Assembly (NCBI GenBank): GCA_014529385.2
Contig: CM043966.1
Span: forward strand, 97,464,087-97,528,086
Direction of reading: 5' to 3'
DNA from: Adiantum capillus-veneris
Lineage: Eukaryota > Streptophyta > Polypodiopsida > Polypodiales > Pteridaceae
DNA length: 64,000 nucleotides
Positions within the stretch are counted from its first letter, which is position 1; each line of letters begins with the position of its first letter. Shown here one piece after another: positions 1-11,372 of the stretch. A model generated the notes under the pieces. That model did not search any database and was not told where the DNA came from. It was given only the letters and a program-made list of their open reading frames with translations. Position numbers and translations under genes: made by a program.

Positions 1-159
1 CCCCCTGAGGCCAAAAATGACTATTAAACTTGGGATCACAATCACTCACAATGTTACTTGGCAATCCATACAACTTGTAGAGATTGTCCACAAATAACTT
101 AGATAATTTTTGAGCCTTTATTATCGACTTTGTTGGAAGAAACTTGCATAGTTTAGTCA
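1..159 (-). pseudogene. Ty3/gypsy integrase core fragment
   Basis: Read on the minus strand, these bases give one open frame containing KLYGLPSNIVSDCDPKF and then NSHFW. This is the part of the retroviral-type integrase core that carries the second catalytic aspartate (usual form IVSDRDPKF). Upstream the frame reads MTKLCKFLPTK, which matches the usual DRLTKxAHFIPxK stretch. The Arg of SDRD is Cys here. The fragment runs off the window edge and is cut at 160 by the start of element A, so element A probably inserted into an older, opposite-orientation gypsy element. Only about 50 residues remain and no function is expected. Confidence 0.7.
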
Positions 160-307
160 TGTCATAAAAACTAATATCTAAAACTCCCAAATGAGTTCAT
201 CATGTTAAACTGATCATTTAATATGAGGAAGTACTAGGGGAGTAAAAGCTAGAATATTGGTAAGGCTGCCAGACCGGTCTTTGTAGGGATCCAAAGGAGG
301 GAAAATA

Positions 308-1113
308 GGGATCCAAAGGGGGTCAGTCTCTGCAAAAGAGCAATGTGCTTCAAAGGGGCTTAAAAGACCTAAGGTTCAGCTCCATTAAGACTTCCATAGG
401 CTAAGGTTCCTAATTTTTTATTCAATTGTGCAAAGGCCAATATAGGGGAAAATTGGATGGTCATGGGAAGACTAAAAAGTCTTCCCACATCCCTATCAAG
501 GAGGGGGCAAGCCATGAGACTAGGGGATGAGAGAGAAACACACACACACACACACACTCCAAGGATTCCCCTTTACACAAAGGGAATACTGGACACATGT
601 CAGGCTCCTAGGCTAGTTGCCCCCAACCTCCCTTCAAATCCTATTGGATGGCCATAGAGGTAGACCAATGAGAATTAGGCTAGATTAAAATTAGTCTAAT
701 CAATTAAAAAGGGATCCAAAGGGGGACACTCTCTGCAAAAGAGCAATGTGCTTCAAAGGGGCTTAAAAGACCTAGGGTTCAGCTCCATTAAGACTTCCAT
801 AGGCTAAGGTTCCTAATTTTTTATTCAATTGTGCAAAGGCCAATATAGGGGGAAATTGGATGGTCATGGGAAGACTAAAAAGTCTTCCCACATCCCTATC
901 AAGGAGGGGGCAAGCCAAGAGACTAGGGGATGAGAGAGAAACACACACACACACTCCAAGGCTTCCCCTTTACACAAAGGGAATACTAGACACATGTCAG
1001 GCTCCTAGGCCAGTTGCCCCCAACCTCCCTTCAAATCCTATTGGATGGCCATAGAGGTAGACCAATGAGAATTAGGCTAGAGTAAAATTAGTCTAATCAA
1101 TTAAAAAATGATT
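308..1113 (+). repeat. 403-bp tandem duplication inside element A LTR
   Basis: GGGATCCAAAGGGGG begins at 308 and again at 711, and the following roughly 400 bp are nearly the same, including the CTCCATTAAGACTTCC and CACACA stretches. The two units have small differences, such as the length of the CA run near 540 and 943. Confidence 0.85.
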
Positions 1114-1379
1114 GATAAAAGAACCAATAGAAATTAAGCTCTCTAGAAGACTATTGGACAATCTACCAAGGGGTCTAATGAGCATTCAATAACCTCCCCC
1201 AACCTCCCTTCAAATCCTATTGGATGGCCATAGAGGTAGACCAATGAGAATTAGGCTGGAGTAAAATTAGTCTAATCAATTAAAAAATGATTGATAAAAG
1301 AACCAATAGAAATTAAGCTCTCTAGAAGACTATTGGATAGTCTACCAAGGGGTCTAATGAGCATTCAATAGCCCAATGG
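1022..1379 (+). repeat. 179-bp tandem duplication inside element A LTR
   Basis: AACCTCCCTTCAAATCCTAT occurs at 1022 and again at 1201 with the next roughly 175 bp repeated. The first unit also belongs to the larger 403-bp duplication, so the LTR grew in at least two steps. Confidence 0.8.
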
Positions 1380-1622
1380 CTTTCCTGATTCCTATTGGCT
1401 AGAAGACTAAGAGGTCCAATGAGAGTTTAGTTGAATTATTTAATGACCTAAAGCTCTAACAAAAGGCGAAAGGGGGAACATGTCACAAGGCTACTAATTA
1501 TGCTTCTAATTTGTGATTGGCTAAGCTTTGTAGGAGCCAATGAGAGGCCAACATGAGCAAAATCCAAGAGGGGTCGACCAAGAGAGATAGAGAGAGCTTG
1601 GCATTTTTAGACTCACACTTTG

Positions 1623-1624
<2 letters not shown>

Positions 1625-1657
<33 letters not shown>
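1625..1657 (+). repeat. (CA)n microsatellite
   Basis: An uninterrupted AC/CA run of about 33 bp lies in the LTR of element A, at the place where the LTRs of element B carry short CA runs. Confidence 0.95.
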
Positions 1658-1660
<3 letters not shown>

Positions 1661-2195
1661 TATGTGTTGAGCAAGAACTCCATCTCCTTCTCCAAGCATT
1701 GAGAAGTAGAGGAGTACACCAACAACTCTTGGCTATGGAATGCAAATCCAACCAAGAGACAAGCTTCAATGTCATGCTCATCTCCTCTACCATGCTAATT
1801 ACTAAGATAAGCTACGCTATTAGAGTGATTATGTGAGGAGAATACTTCTTTCTCCTACGATACCTCTTCTTCCTCTCAATCTATCCTCATTTCCTGCTAG
1901 CTCTCACCATTTTTGAAGGTGTGTGAGGTCTTGGGACTGAGGCTAGCGACACTAGGTGTGTTTTTCATGCATATTTTGGTGCATGAAGATTCCATCTTCA
2001 TTGCACCAACAAGCTTTTTCAAGGAATACAAGAATTGTATTGTACAAAAGTCTCCTTTGAAGGGAGAAGCTATGATACAAAGCCTTTATGGAGGGGGGAC
2101 CAGCTCCATGTAAATCCGATCCTCAACTATCGTCAATTGTTCTATTTTTTTCTCTTTTCAAGTATTTTCAATGACAAATTAGCTAGGTGTAAATT

Positions 2196-5100
2196 GCTAT
2201 GTTGCTTTAAGAGGGAGGAAAGAACATCTCTTGCCTTACCTACATGGCACCTTTGGTGCTACTGGACAAAGTCTTGGCCTTTATCCAACCGGTCGATGCT
2301 ACGTTTGGAGATGAGGGCTTCATGGAGTACTCTAAGATACATCATGTAGCTATGCATTTTCAAAAGTCCGTCAGACAATAGTGGTCTAGCCTACAGGCAA
2401 ATGGTGAAGATCCACGAACATGGAAAGCTTTAATAGCTTCCATCATGAAGCAGGTTTTGGCTATCGATGCCAAAGACAAAGTACTCACCGAATGGTGAAT
2501 CTTGAAGCTCTCTCCCTATGAATCTATTCACAAATAGATAAACAAGTTTTGGGATTTACATCTCAAAGCCAATGTCTTCAAGAAGATGGATTTTGGAGTG
2601 CAAAAACAACAAGTTTGTGCGGGTTTAACTGAGGATATGGCGGAGTATGTTAACTCCCAAAGGCCATGCACCATATTTTCTGTCATACATCATACTATGG
2701 TGGCTTCACGAATCAACTTCCAACAAGGGGCTAAGAGAAATCTTAAGCCCACAAAAAACAAGGACCGTAACAAGCCTAAGGGGAAGGACAATGGCCAAAA
2801 GTCTCCCAAAGGCAATGCCAACAACAACAAAGCCAAGGAAAAGGGAGTTTGTAAAGGCAAAAATAAACTCTCTCTTGAAGAGCTAGAACGTTATCGGAAA
2901 GATAACCGTTGTTTCAAGTGCAAGGAGCAAGGGCATGCCTATCGTGCTTGCCCCCACAAGAATACACGTAATGAGCCTCCTAGACCTACCTTGGTCAAAA
3001 TTCAAGAAGAGGATGCTCATCACAAAGGATCTCATCTATGCCATGCTTGGGGAAAGGTAAGAGAACATGATGCTTTTATTCTCTTTGACCCTGGTTTGAA
3101 TCACAATTTCATATCCATAGAGTTGGCCACCAAGCTAGGCATCCAAGCCTATGAGATGGGAGATGTCCTACCTGTCGATGGTGTTTTCAAGGGGCAAGAA
3201 GCTTCAATCACTCCCTTAATTGGGAAATTGAGGCGCCATGTCCAAAGCTATGTGGACAAGGAGGATTTATTTATCTCTCCTCTCAAGCACGAGGATGTAA
3301 TCCTAGGGGCACCATGGTTTGATCACATGGCTGCCAATGTTAAAGTCCATGGAAGGCAAATCTATTTTATATTCAAGGAAAAAGATATGTACATAGATGC
3401 TAAGGAGTTGGGTAGTACCATACCTCTTGTACATAAGCAAGCTTTCAATAAGTCAATAAAGAGCTCTATTTCCGTGTACATGATTTTTGTTACAGATTCT
3501 CAAAATGAACCTAATGCTTTAGCAAAAGGAATTAGAGTTATCCAATTTCCTCAAGGGGTTCCAAGATGTTTTTATTGCCTATATCCCTTGTGAACTATCT
3601 CCCAAACAAGCAATGATGACCATGCAATTGAACTTCTTCTAGGAAGTTCACCGCCTGATAAACCTCCTTATATAGTTTCCCAAGCTCACAAGAGGAGATT
3701 ATGTGGCAAGTGCATGAGTTAGTTGAGAAAGGCATGGTTAGGGCCTAGCTCATCTCCATTTTGTTCACTAGTGTTATTAGTGCAAAAGAAAGACGATACA
3801 TATCATACGTGTGTCGACTATAGAGCACTAAATAGTTTCCCATTCCACGGGTAGAAGACCTATTTGATAAGCTACAAGGGTCGACCTACATCAAAAGGAT
3901 TGATCTAAAAAGTGGCTACCATATAGTTGATCAAGACATTATAAAGACCGCATTTCACACTATGTTTGAACTTTACGAGTACATTGTCATGCCTTTTGGC
4001 TTGACCAATGCACCAACAACAGTTAACCACTTGATGGAGAAGCTATTTAGGCCTCACCAAATATTTACTGGAGTGTTCTTTGATGATATAATCATCCATT
4101 TAATTCATTAGACGAACACAAGCAACACCTCTAGGTAATAATCCAATTTTTACGAGAGAACAAAACTTTATATTAATTGAAAGAAAAGTCAATTTTTCTT
4201 ACAAGAGATTCAATATTTAGGTCACATTATCTCTCAAGATGGCATCCAAATGGATCCATCAAAGCTAGAGGTAACAAAAGGATGGCCTAATCCAAGGAAT
4301 CTACATGAACTAAGAAGCTTTATAGGTATGTGTGCATACTATAGACGCTTCATAGAAAACTTCTCACAAATCGTGGGACCTTTACATGAACTAACAAAGA
4401 AAAACGTTAGGTATATACGGTCTATAGTATATACTATAGACGCTTCATAGAAAACTTCTCACAAATCGTGGGACCTTTACATGAACTAACAAAGAAAAAC
4501 GTTAGGTATATACGGTCCACCAAGGAGAACAATGTTTTCAAAAAGCTTATCTCTCAACTTGTACTTACACTACCGGATCTCTCAAAGCCATTTGAGGTCC
4601 AATGCGACACCTGTGGTGATTGCCTTGGAGATGTTTTGCTCCAAGAAGGGCACGCCATAGCCAATGAAAGTCAAAGTCTCGACCCTGTTGAGCAAGCTCT
4701 AGGCATATATGAGAAGGAACTCTTAGCAATTCTACATGCTCTAGATTCATGGAAGCACTATTTACTGGGGACTCCTTTCATTCTGCGAATGGATCACCAA
4801 AGCCTTAAGTACTTCATGACACAGACCAAGCTCTCTGACAATCAAATGAGGTGGAAAAATTTCCTTTCGCAATATCATTTTCATATTGCTTACATTGCTA
4901 GCAAGTATAATCAAGTAGCCGATGCACTCTCAAGTGTACTGAGAGTGAATGCGGTATCCATAGCAACTCACAATAATGATCTATCTTCTATGATAGATGA
5001 GTACGCTATCGATCCCGAATTTAGAGATATGATTTCAGCCCTTGCACTAGGGAACAAAGAAGAATTATTTATCCTACAAGATGGTTATCTTCTCTATGGC

Positions 5101-5374
5101 AATAGATATGCGTTACTAACTCACTATGTGACAAAGTAATGCATGAATCTCATGCTTCTCCTTATGTGGGGCATATAGGGATTCAGTCTACCCTAAAAGG
5201 GATAGAAACATATTTCTATTGGCCTACCATGAAGCAAACATACAAGAGTATGTTTCAAAATGTGTGGTATTCAAGAAAAAGTTTGATAGAGGAAAGCAAC
5301 CTGGATTGCATCAACCTTTGCCAATTCCTTATTCACCGTGGGAGAGCATATCCACGGATTTTATCTTTGGATTA
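2196..5374 (+). pseudogene. Element A gag-pol remnant (chromovirus-type Ty3/gypsy)
   Basis: This is a broken copy of the polyprotein of element B. In order it holds: the C-terminal part of the gag domain (from 2196); a zinc knuckle CFKCKEQGHAYRAC near 2912-2955; a protease-like stretch with LFDPGLNHNFIS near 3084; reverse transcriptase from about 3650, with the catalytic VFFDDII near 4076; RNase H from about 4560 (QCDTCGDCLGDVLLQEG, YEKELLAILHAL); and the start of integrase with HESHASPYVGHIG near 5142. Stops and frame changes are frequent (for example around 3594, 4100, 4447 and 5138). The longest open piece is 2586-3593. The protease motif has Pro in the second position of D-S/T-G. The integrase is interrupted at about 5375 by element F and resumes at 8878. 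Confidence 0.85.
4341..4517 (+). repeat. 95-bp tandem duplication in element A pol
   Basis: ATAGACGCTTCATAGAAAAC occurs at 4341 and again at 4436. The block between reverse transcriptase and RNase H is repeated and adds to the frame damage. Element B has a single copy here (37345 onward). Confidence 0.9.
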
Positions 5375-8300
5375 CCATACGATGATACTTGACTTTCAAG
5401 TTATAAACATGGACCGTGCTAATGTAGTTTTAGGACGGGAGTGGATGCATGGTTTAGGAAACACATTGCACACTAGTTATGAACACAACTCCTTATTCTT
5501 TATGGCCAATGGTAAACATGTGCTTTTGCGCGGTGAGAAAAATATACCATCTACACCTCTTATATGTACAGCAGAGCTTTCTATTTTGCAAAAAGCAGAT
5601 TAATAGATGAAGTCTTTTTGTGTTACTGCTTGTCTCCAAGTCTTGTGAATTCTCAAGACCAAAGTGCAGTGAATTCTAGTAATGGTATGCAAAGTGCAAT
5701 GAATTCTAATGATAAACAAAGTGTTAACAAATCTAACGAGCAAAGTGCTCTCAAATTTAATTCTATAGAGCAACGTGCAACTGTTGTAAAACAAACATTA
5801 CAGGAATTACAAGATTCTCCATCCCAGCATTACTCTAGTTTACTTTATCCTTTTGCACGGAAAAAGCTGACTAACTTACTCACAGAGTATAGTGATGTAT
5901 TCTCAAGTGATTTACCGCCGGGTTTACCCCCTACCCGTGATGTGCAACATGGCATAGATGTCTTGTCAGGCACTAAACCGGTGAGTAAACCACCTTATCG
6001 TATGAGTCCTAAAGAATCCAAGGAGGTTGAGAGTTAGTTGGGACTACCTCGCTCGTGGTTTCATTAGACCTAGCACTTCACCTTGGGCATCACCAATTCT
6101 ATTGGTAAAAAAGAAAGATAGTACCATGCACATGTGCATAGATTATTGCAGATTAAATGCCATGACCATCAAGAACAAGTATCCTTTGCCAAGAGTGGAT
6201 GAGTTGTTTGACCAACTCCATGGGGAAAGATACTATACAAAGATAGATCTTCGTTCAGGATACCACCAGGTGCATATCCTTTTGCAAGATATCTCCAAAA
6301 CTGCCTTCAGAACATAGTTCATGCATTTTGAATTTTTGGTTATGCCTTTTGGTTTAACCAATGCTCCAGCTACATTTATGACACTCGTGGATAGTGTCTT
6401 ACGTCCCTATCTTGGAAAATTTGTTGTGGTTTTCCTTGATGACATTCTCTTTACAGTAAGACTGAAGATGAACACATAGAACACTTATGATTAGTGTTCA
6501 AACAGTTACAAGCTCACATGTTGTATGCTAAGCAAAGCAAGTGCGATTTCTTTAAAACAGAGATACATTACCTCGGTCATGTGATCTCTTATTATGGGAT
6601 CAAAATGGACACTGAAAAGGTCGCTGCCATTCTTCGATGGCCACATCCCAACACGGTTGAGGAGCTTCAAATATTTTTAGGCATGGATGGATTTTATCGA
6701 TAGTATATCCGTGATTATGCCAAAATCGTTGCTCCTATGATGAATCAACTTAAAGCAAAAGAGAAGACCTTTTCTTGGGAAGAAGCCCAAAAATGTAGTT
6801 TTGAACAGTTCAAGGTAGCTATAGCCACTGCTCCGATCCTAGAAATCATTGACCCACTTAAGCCGTTTGTGGTAGAGACTGATGCTAGTGATAAAGCAAT
6901 TGATGCAGTACTTCTCCAGGAGGGAAGACCTATAGCCTTTGAAAGTAAAAAGTTAGATAGAGCTCAATAGAATTATTTTGTCTATGAGAGAGTGCTTTAC
7001 GCCATAATTCACGCTTTACAAAAGTGGCGACACTATTTATATGGTGCCGAGTTTGAAGTAGTTTTTGACCATGAGAGTATCAAATGATTTACTACTCAAA
7101 CATACTTGAAGGGCTGTAAAGCTAGATGGGCAAAAATCCTTCAAGATTACGATTGTAAGCTACGATATTGCAAGGGACGATATATTGTAGTAGCAGATGC
7201 ACTAAGTCGGATACCTCAGATTAATTCACTTGCTTTCACGGAAATAAAGAGTGGATTTTTGGAGTCATTACGTGGAAAGTGTGCACAAGATCATTCATAT
7301 GCTAAAGTGTGGAGTGAAATTTTAAAAAGGGATCCCTCACACTCACATGTCTCTGTATAGCCAGATCAACATGTCTCTGCACGCGCAGATAAAAACTCCA
7401 ACACACAGAGCTCCACCCCTACTCAGGAAGAGCTTAAGCAATGGAAGAATTTTTCCATTGATGATGGCTACTTACTCCACAAGGGTAGAGTATGTGTGCC
7501 AAAGGACTCAGGCACTAGGCACCAAATCTTATTTGAGTGTCACGATAGTCCAAGTGCTGGTCATCTAGGTATTTGTAAGACGTATATGCCTTAGTTCAAC
7601 GGTAATTTTATTGGCCAAGCTTAGATCATGATGTTCAAGAGTACATACTAAATTGCCAAAAATGCCAAGTTAATAAGGCAGAGCGCCTCAAGGTAGGTGG
7701 ACTTTTACATTCTTTAGAGATTCCACAAGATAAGTGGGAGAGTATCTCTATGGATTTTGTAGTAGGGCTACCTACTACAAATTGTGGCCATGATGCCATA
7801 TGGGTAATTGTAGATCGTCTCACAAAGATGGGTCGATTCATTCCCGCTAAGACTACGGTTAAGACACCAAAATTAGCACGGCTATTTGTAGAGCATATAT
7901 ATAAACTCTACGGTCTTCCAGCTAGTATCATTAGTGACAGAGATCGAAAGTTCGATAATCACTTCTGGAGAGCTGTGTTCCAAAAGTTGGAAATCAAACT
8001 TAATCTAAGTACGACTGATTATCCAGAAATGGATGGTCAAACAGAAAGAGTTAATCAAGTGCTAGAGGATATGCTACAAGTGTATGTTAGCAAATATCAA
8101 ACCAATTGGGAAGACTACTTACCTATATTGGAATTTTCTTATAATAGTTCAAAGCATGTGACTACAGGGTTTAGTCCATTTATGCTTTTGTATGGATTTC
8201 AACCTAGATCACCCGTTACGGTGGGATTGGCTAAGGAAAAGATACAACAAGCAAAGGATTCTCTCCAAGACCATTTTGACATGCTTCGAGTTGCTCGACA

Positions 8301-8707
8301 AAATGTTAAGCAAGCTCAAGATCGATATAAGAAGTACGCAGATGAGCATCGTCGTCTTGCTACTTTCGAAGAAGGAGACAAGGTTTTCCTCAAAAGTCCG
8401 GTGCATTCAAAAAGTCCAAAGACGGGAAAAGTTTCTAAACTTTCACCATGCTATTGTGGACCATTAACCATCCTCAAACGTATAGGTCAAGTGGTCTATA
8501 AGTTATCTTTCAGAGAACTCACGAGTTCATCCTGTTTTTCATGTTAGCCATTTACAAAAACAGCTAGGACATAATGATAATGTCATTGACATAGGTGTGT
8601 TAGTTGACCTTATCGAACCGCCAAGCATTCCCCATGAGCCCGAAAAGATTTTGGATTCTCATGAGCTTTGTACCACACATCAGTCAGGCGACAGGTGTTG
8701 GTAAAAT

Positions 8708-8757
<50 letters not shown>

Positions 8758-8877
8758 AATGTAAGGACATGGATCCTATGGGCAAGGCCACCGGCACGAT
8801 CGGACAATGTGTACGCTAGGGGGAGGCTATAAGATAGCACGGTTGGGTGGAGACTAGCACACGCATTACCACCACCC
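5375..8877 (+). pseudogene. Element F: chromovirus pol fragment lodged in element A integrase
   Basis: This is a different Ty3/gypsy lineage from A and B. It starts in the protease tail (DFQVINMDRANVVLGREWMH near 5389). Reverse transcriptase follows (PPYRMSPKE near 5990, [11 protein letters not shown] near 6239, VVFLDDI near 6427), then RNase H (VETDASDKAIDAVLLQEG near 6873; VADALSRIPQ near 7189) and integrase from about 7450 with MDFVVGLPTT at 7750, IISDRDRKFDNHFW near 7930 and TDYPEMDGQTERVNQ near 8011. After that come the HPVFHVSHLQK block near 8531 and a partial chromodomain (EPEKILDSHEL near 8640, then VLVKW one frame over just before the G tract). Several stops and frameshifts are present. 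After the G tract, TGTAAGGACATGG at 8760 may be the first bases of its 3' LTR, cut at 8877. Confidence 0.8.
8708..8756 (+). repeat. 49-bp guanine homopolymer
   Basis: An unbroken run of 49 G lies between the truncated chromodomain of element F and TAATGTAAGG. The place fits a polypurine tract next to a 3' LTR that has expanded or been shortened in assembly. The exact length is likely unreliable because homopolymers this long are hard to sequence. Confidence 0.9.
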
Positions 8878-9068
8878 TTTCACTTATCAAAAAGACTATC
8901 GAAGCCCATCAAATGGCAACCCTTTTCATATCACAAATCTTCAAGTACCACGGCTTGCCAATGTCCATAGTGTCAGATAGAGATCCTAGAATGACCATTA
9001 ATTTCTAGAAGGATCTCTTTGAGAATCTAGGTACAATACTAAACTTCTCTTCGGCCTATCATCCCCAA
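8878..9068 (+). pseudogene. Element A integrase, second piece
   Basis: AAAAAGACTATCGAAGCCCATCAAATGGC and what follows match element B 38378-38560 almost base for base. The piece includes the second catalytic Asp (IVSDRDPRMTINF) and then the same TAG stop as in element B. Compared with B, about 95 bp are missing between 5375 and 8878. The match stops at 9068 inside the AYHPQM stretch, where copia sequence begins. Confidence 0.85.
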
Positions 9069-10215
9069 ATGAAAAATTTCATTGCTGGTATCAAGGATAT
9101 GAATGAGCAACTCATTTCTGCAGGCAAAATCATTTCAGATACTTTCCTTGTGCAGACTGTTCTTGAGGTATTGCCAGATTCTTACAAGAGTTTTGCTAGT
9201 ATTTGGAGACTTATGACCCAAAGAAATCCTGATGTTGTCCACTTTAATGCATTATGCATGTTGTTGTTGCAGGACTCACTTTCAAGAAAAAACAAGGCTA
9301 AATAGCATGCAGTTGAACATGCTTTTATTGATTCTCAAAGAAAAGGTGGTAACAGTATTGTAGCCACTTATCACGGTTCTTCGGTGAGTGGAAAATCACC
9401 TATTCCTAATGCTTCTATTGGAAACACATTGTCTCAGAATTCTGGTGGAAGGACAAAAAGAAGATGCATTGCCATTATTGTAAAGCTAATGATCACTTGA
9501 TCAAGCAGTGTCCAAAATTGATGGCAAAAGAGGCTAAGAAGAAATAGGTTATTTCCACTAAAAATGCAGCTATTGTTGAGTCTTTTATTAAAAAAGGTTA
9601 TGATGCTGATTAGATACAGAGTGGAAATTTAGTGCAAAGTGCACTTATGATCCTTTTTTTCATGATGCATGTATGTTAGTTGTTGTAGATTTATATGTGT
9701 GGTACTTTAATAGTGGTGCTACAAAGCACATTACCTCACATGGCAATTTGTTTACCTTTCTTGAGGCTATCCCTAATGGGAATACAATCACTTGTGCCAA
9801 CAATGCCTCTTATTTGATCAAGGGAGCTGGAAAGATTGTACGGATTTCTAAAAATGGAAATTCTTTCACACCTGTTGATACACTTTATGTACCTACGATC
9901 AAAAAGAACTTTTGTATGTATTTGCACAGACTTAGTCTTGTGGTGAAATCTGCGGATGACAGATGTACAGGATCTCAATTTTGGTGATGAAATTGTTGCA
10001 TCTGACATTTTATGCCGTGGGTTGTACAGGCTCACTTTGTATGACAAGTGTGGGCAAAATTTTGCAAATGCAGTTGTGGATTCGAAAGCTGTTTCAGATG
10101 CAAAACTTTGACATGCATGTTTGGAGTTTTGATATGTTTGCAAAAGTTTGATATGGTTTCTTCTTGGCTACCTCTTGAAGCACCTGTGAAGCATGTTTGG
10201 GTGCCCCCTTGGGGG
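9069..10215 (+). pseudogene. Ty1/copia gag-protease-GAG_pre-integrase fragment
   Basis: Reading frames in order give: the end of a copia gag (UBN2-type) domain with GIKDMNEQLISAGKIISD and VLEVLPDSYKSF (9084-9305); a zinc knuckle CHYCKANDHLIKQC near 9470; a protease-like stretch WYFNSGATKHITSHG near 9700; and a GAG_pre-integrase stretch GLYRLTLYDKCGQNF near 10018. That last stretch ends in AKL-stop-HAC where families have KLWHAR. The catalytic Asp of the protease motif is Asn, and a Trp has become a stop, so this is dead. No copia LTR, integrase core or reverse transcriptase follows. Confidence 0.75.
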
Positions 10216-11023
10216 TGGATGTTACACATAAACAAAGATTCAACTGGGTCTAGGTGCAAAGGCTCCTAAAAGTGGTAATGCCAAGTGTATGAAATGCAAA
10301 ACAAATGCTATATTGAACTCAAATTGAATTGCACGAGCTGGGGAGGTTAAATTTATTTTCCTTATTTTGGCTTAGTCACTCCTATAAAAGGAGATACAGA
10401 TGAATATCAAGGGGCTTTTTTGCCAATTGAAGGGCTTTTGGCCAATTGAGCTTCTTTTTGCCGAGGATTGTGCCGGCATGGGATTGCGTTGTAACATTAG
10501 GAAGGGAATGGGATATAGGAGGGCCTCTTTATTTGGCTGTTTAAGGAAATGCTTAAAGCTTAAGCCAAGTTTGACCAAGCCTAAAAGAGAGGGAAAAAAG
10601 GGCCTATGCTGAGATTTTTAATAATACCATCTTTATATTTTGTATTTGAAAATAGATTATTTTAACCCAAAAAAGAGGTGGGTAACTAAATTTTAAAATG
10701 TATCTTTCCCATCTCTCTCCTCTCTCTCTAACATATAAAACACTCTTTCTCACTTAGTTCTCATTAAAAGAAGCACTTTTCAGCTCCCCCTGCCAAAAAA
10801 GAAGATTTTGCATATTTTCTCACTGTATTCTCTCTCTAAAATATGAGCCAACTCTTTCTCTTTCTCCCCCTTTTCTCTCTTGTCACTTCCACCTCCCAAT
10901 CATCAAGAGGATATTCTATGCTGCCTACATCTGACAGAAAGTGCAGATCCTCCAAGGTTGCATATCTACTCTCTCTCCCACTCTCTTTCTTTAATGTCTT
11001 TCTCTCTCTCCCACTTCCACCCC

Positions 11024-11104
<81 letters not shown>

Positions 11105-11372
11105 TCTCTCTCTCCAGCTCCAGGTGAGAGCAATGGAAAACTCCATTACCTCTGTGTGCAACAACATTTCTATCTATAAAGCTCTCACGATCAACATTTT
11201 TGAATTCAAGGGAGATTGAGCTACACTTTCTCTCTTTCTTCCCTCCACAACATAATCCTTTTCTAGTATCTTTGAGTACTCTCCACTTTTTTTCCTCCAT
11301 AGCCAGCTTTCCCTGCTTGCAACAGTTACCATTACATGTTCTCTCTCTAATTTTCTTGATTAGATAACAAAC
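10216..11372 (+). promoter_or_regulatory. Non-coding stretch with two TATA-like boxes and a CT-rich leader
   Basis: I see no coding domain here. TATAAAAG lies at 10383-10390 and TATAAAAC at 10734-10741. The second is followed by a pyrimidine-rich stretch (TTCTCACTTAGTTCTC and CT repeats) up to the first ATG of the unknown gene at 11373. This could be the promoter and 5' leader of that gene. That is inference from position and base composition only. Confidence 0.35.
11025..11097 (+). repeat. C homopolymer joined to (CT)n microsatellite
   Basis: About 30 C residues (11025-11054) run directly into about 43 bp of CT repeats. Apparent proline/serine/leucine-rich or Glu/Arg-rich reading frames here are products of the repeat. 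Confidence 0.95.

Larger units (their letters stand above)
160..2195 (+). mobile_element. Element A, truncated 5' LTR
   Basis: The sequence starts TGTCATAAAAACTAATATCT and follows the same order of blocks as the left and right LTRs of element B (29585-34012 and 39718-57408): paired GGGATCCAAAGG motifs, a CA tract, and the GTGTGTGAGGTCTTGGG block near 1918. It is about 2 kb because of internal tandem duplications. It should end at TTACA followed by a primer-binding site, but the sequence jumps near 2195 straight into the middle of gag, so the LTR end, PBS, leader and gag N-terminus are deleted. No 3' LTR of this copy is in the window. Confidence 0.75.

Noticed and set aside
8610-8840. Proline-rich minus-strand frame across the G tract.
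   Set aside because: It is a translation of a homopolymer.
160-10215. A complete element A with a 3' LTR before the copia fragment.
   Set aside because: No sequence matching the A/B LTR was found between 9068 and 29584.
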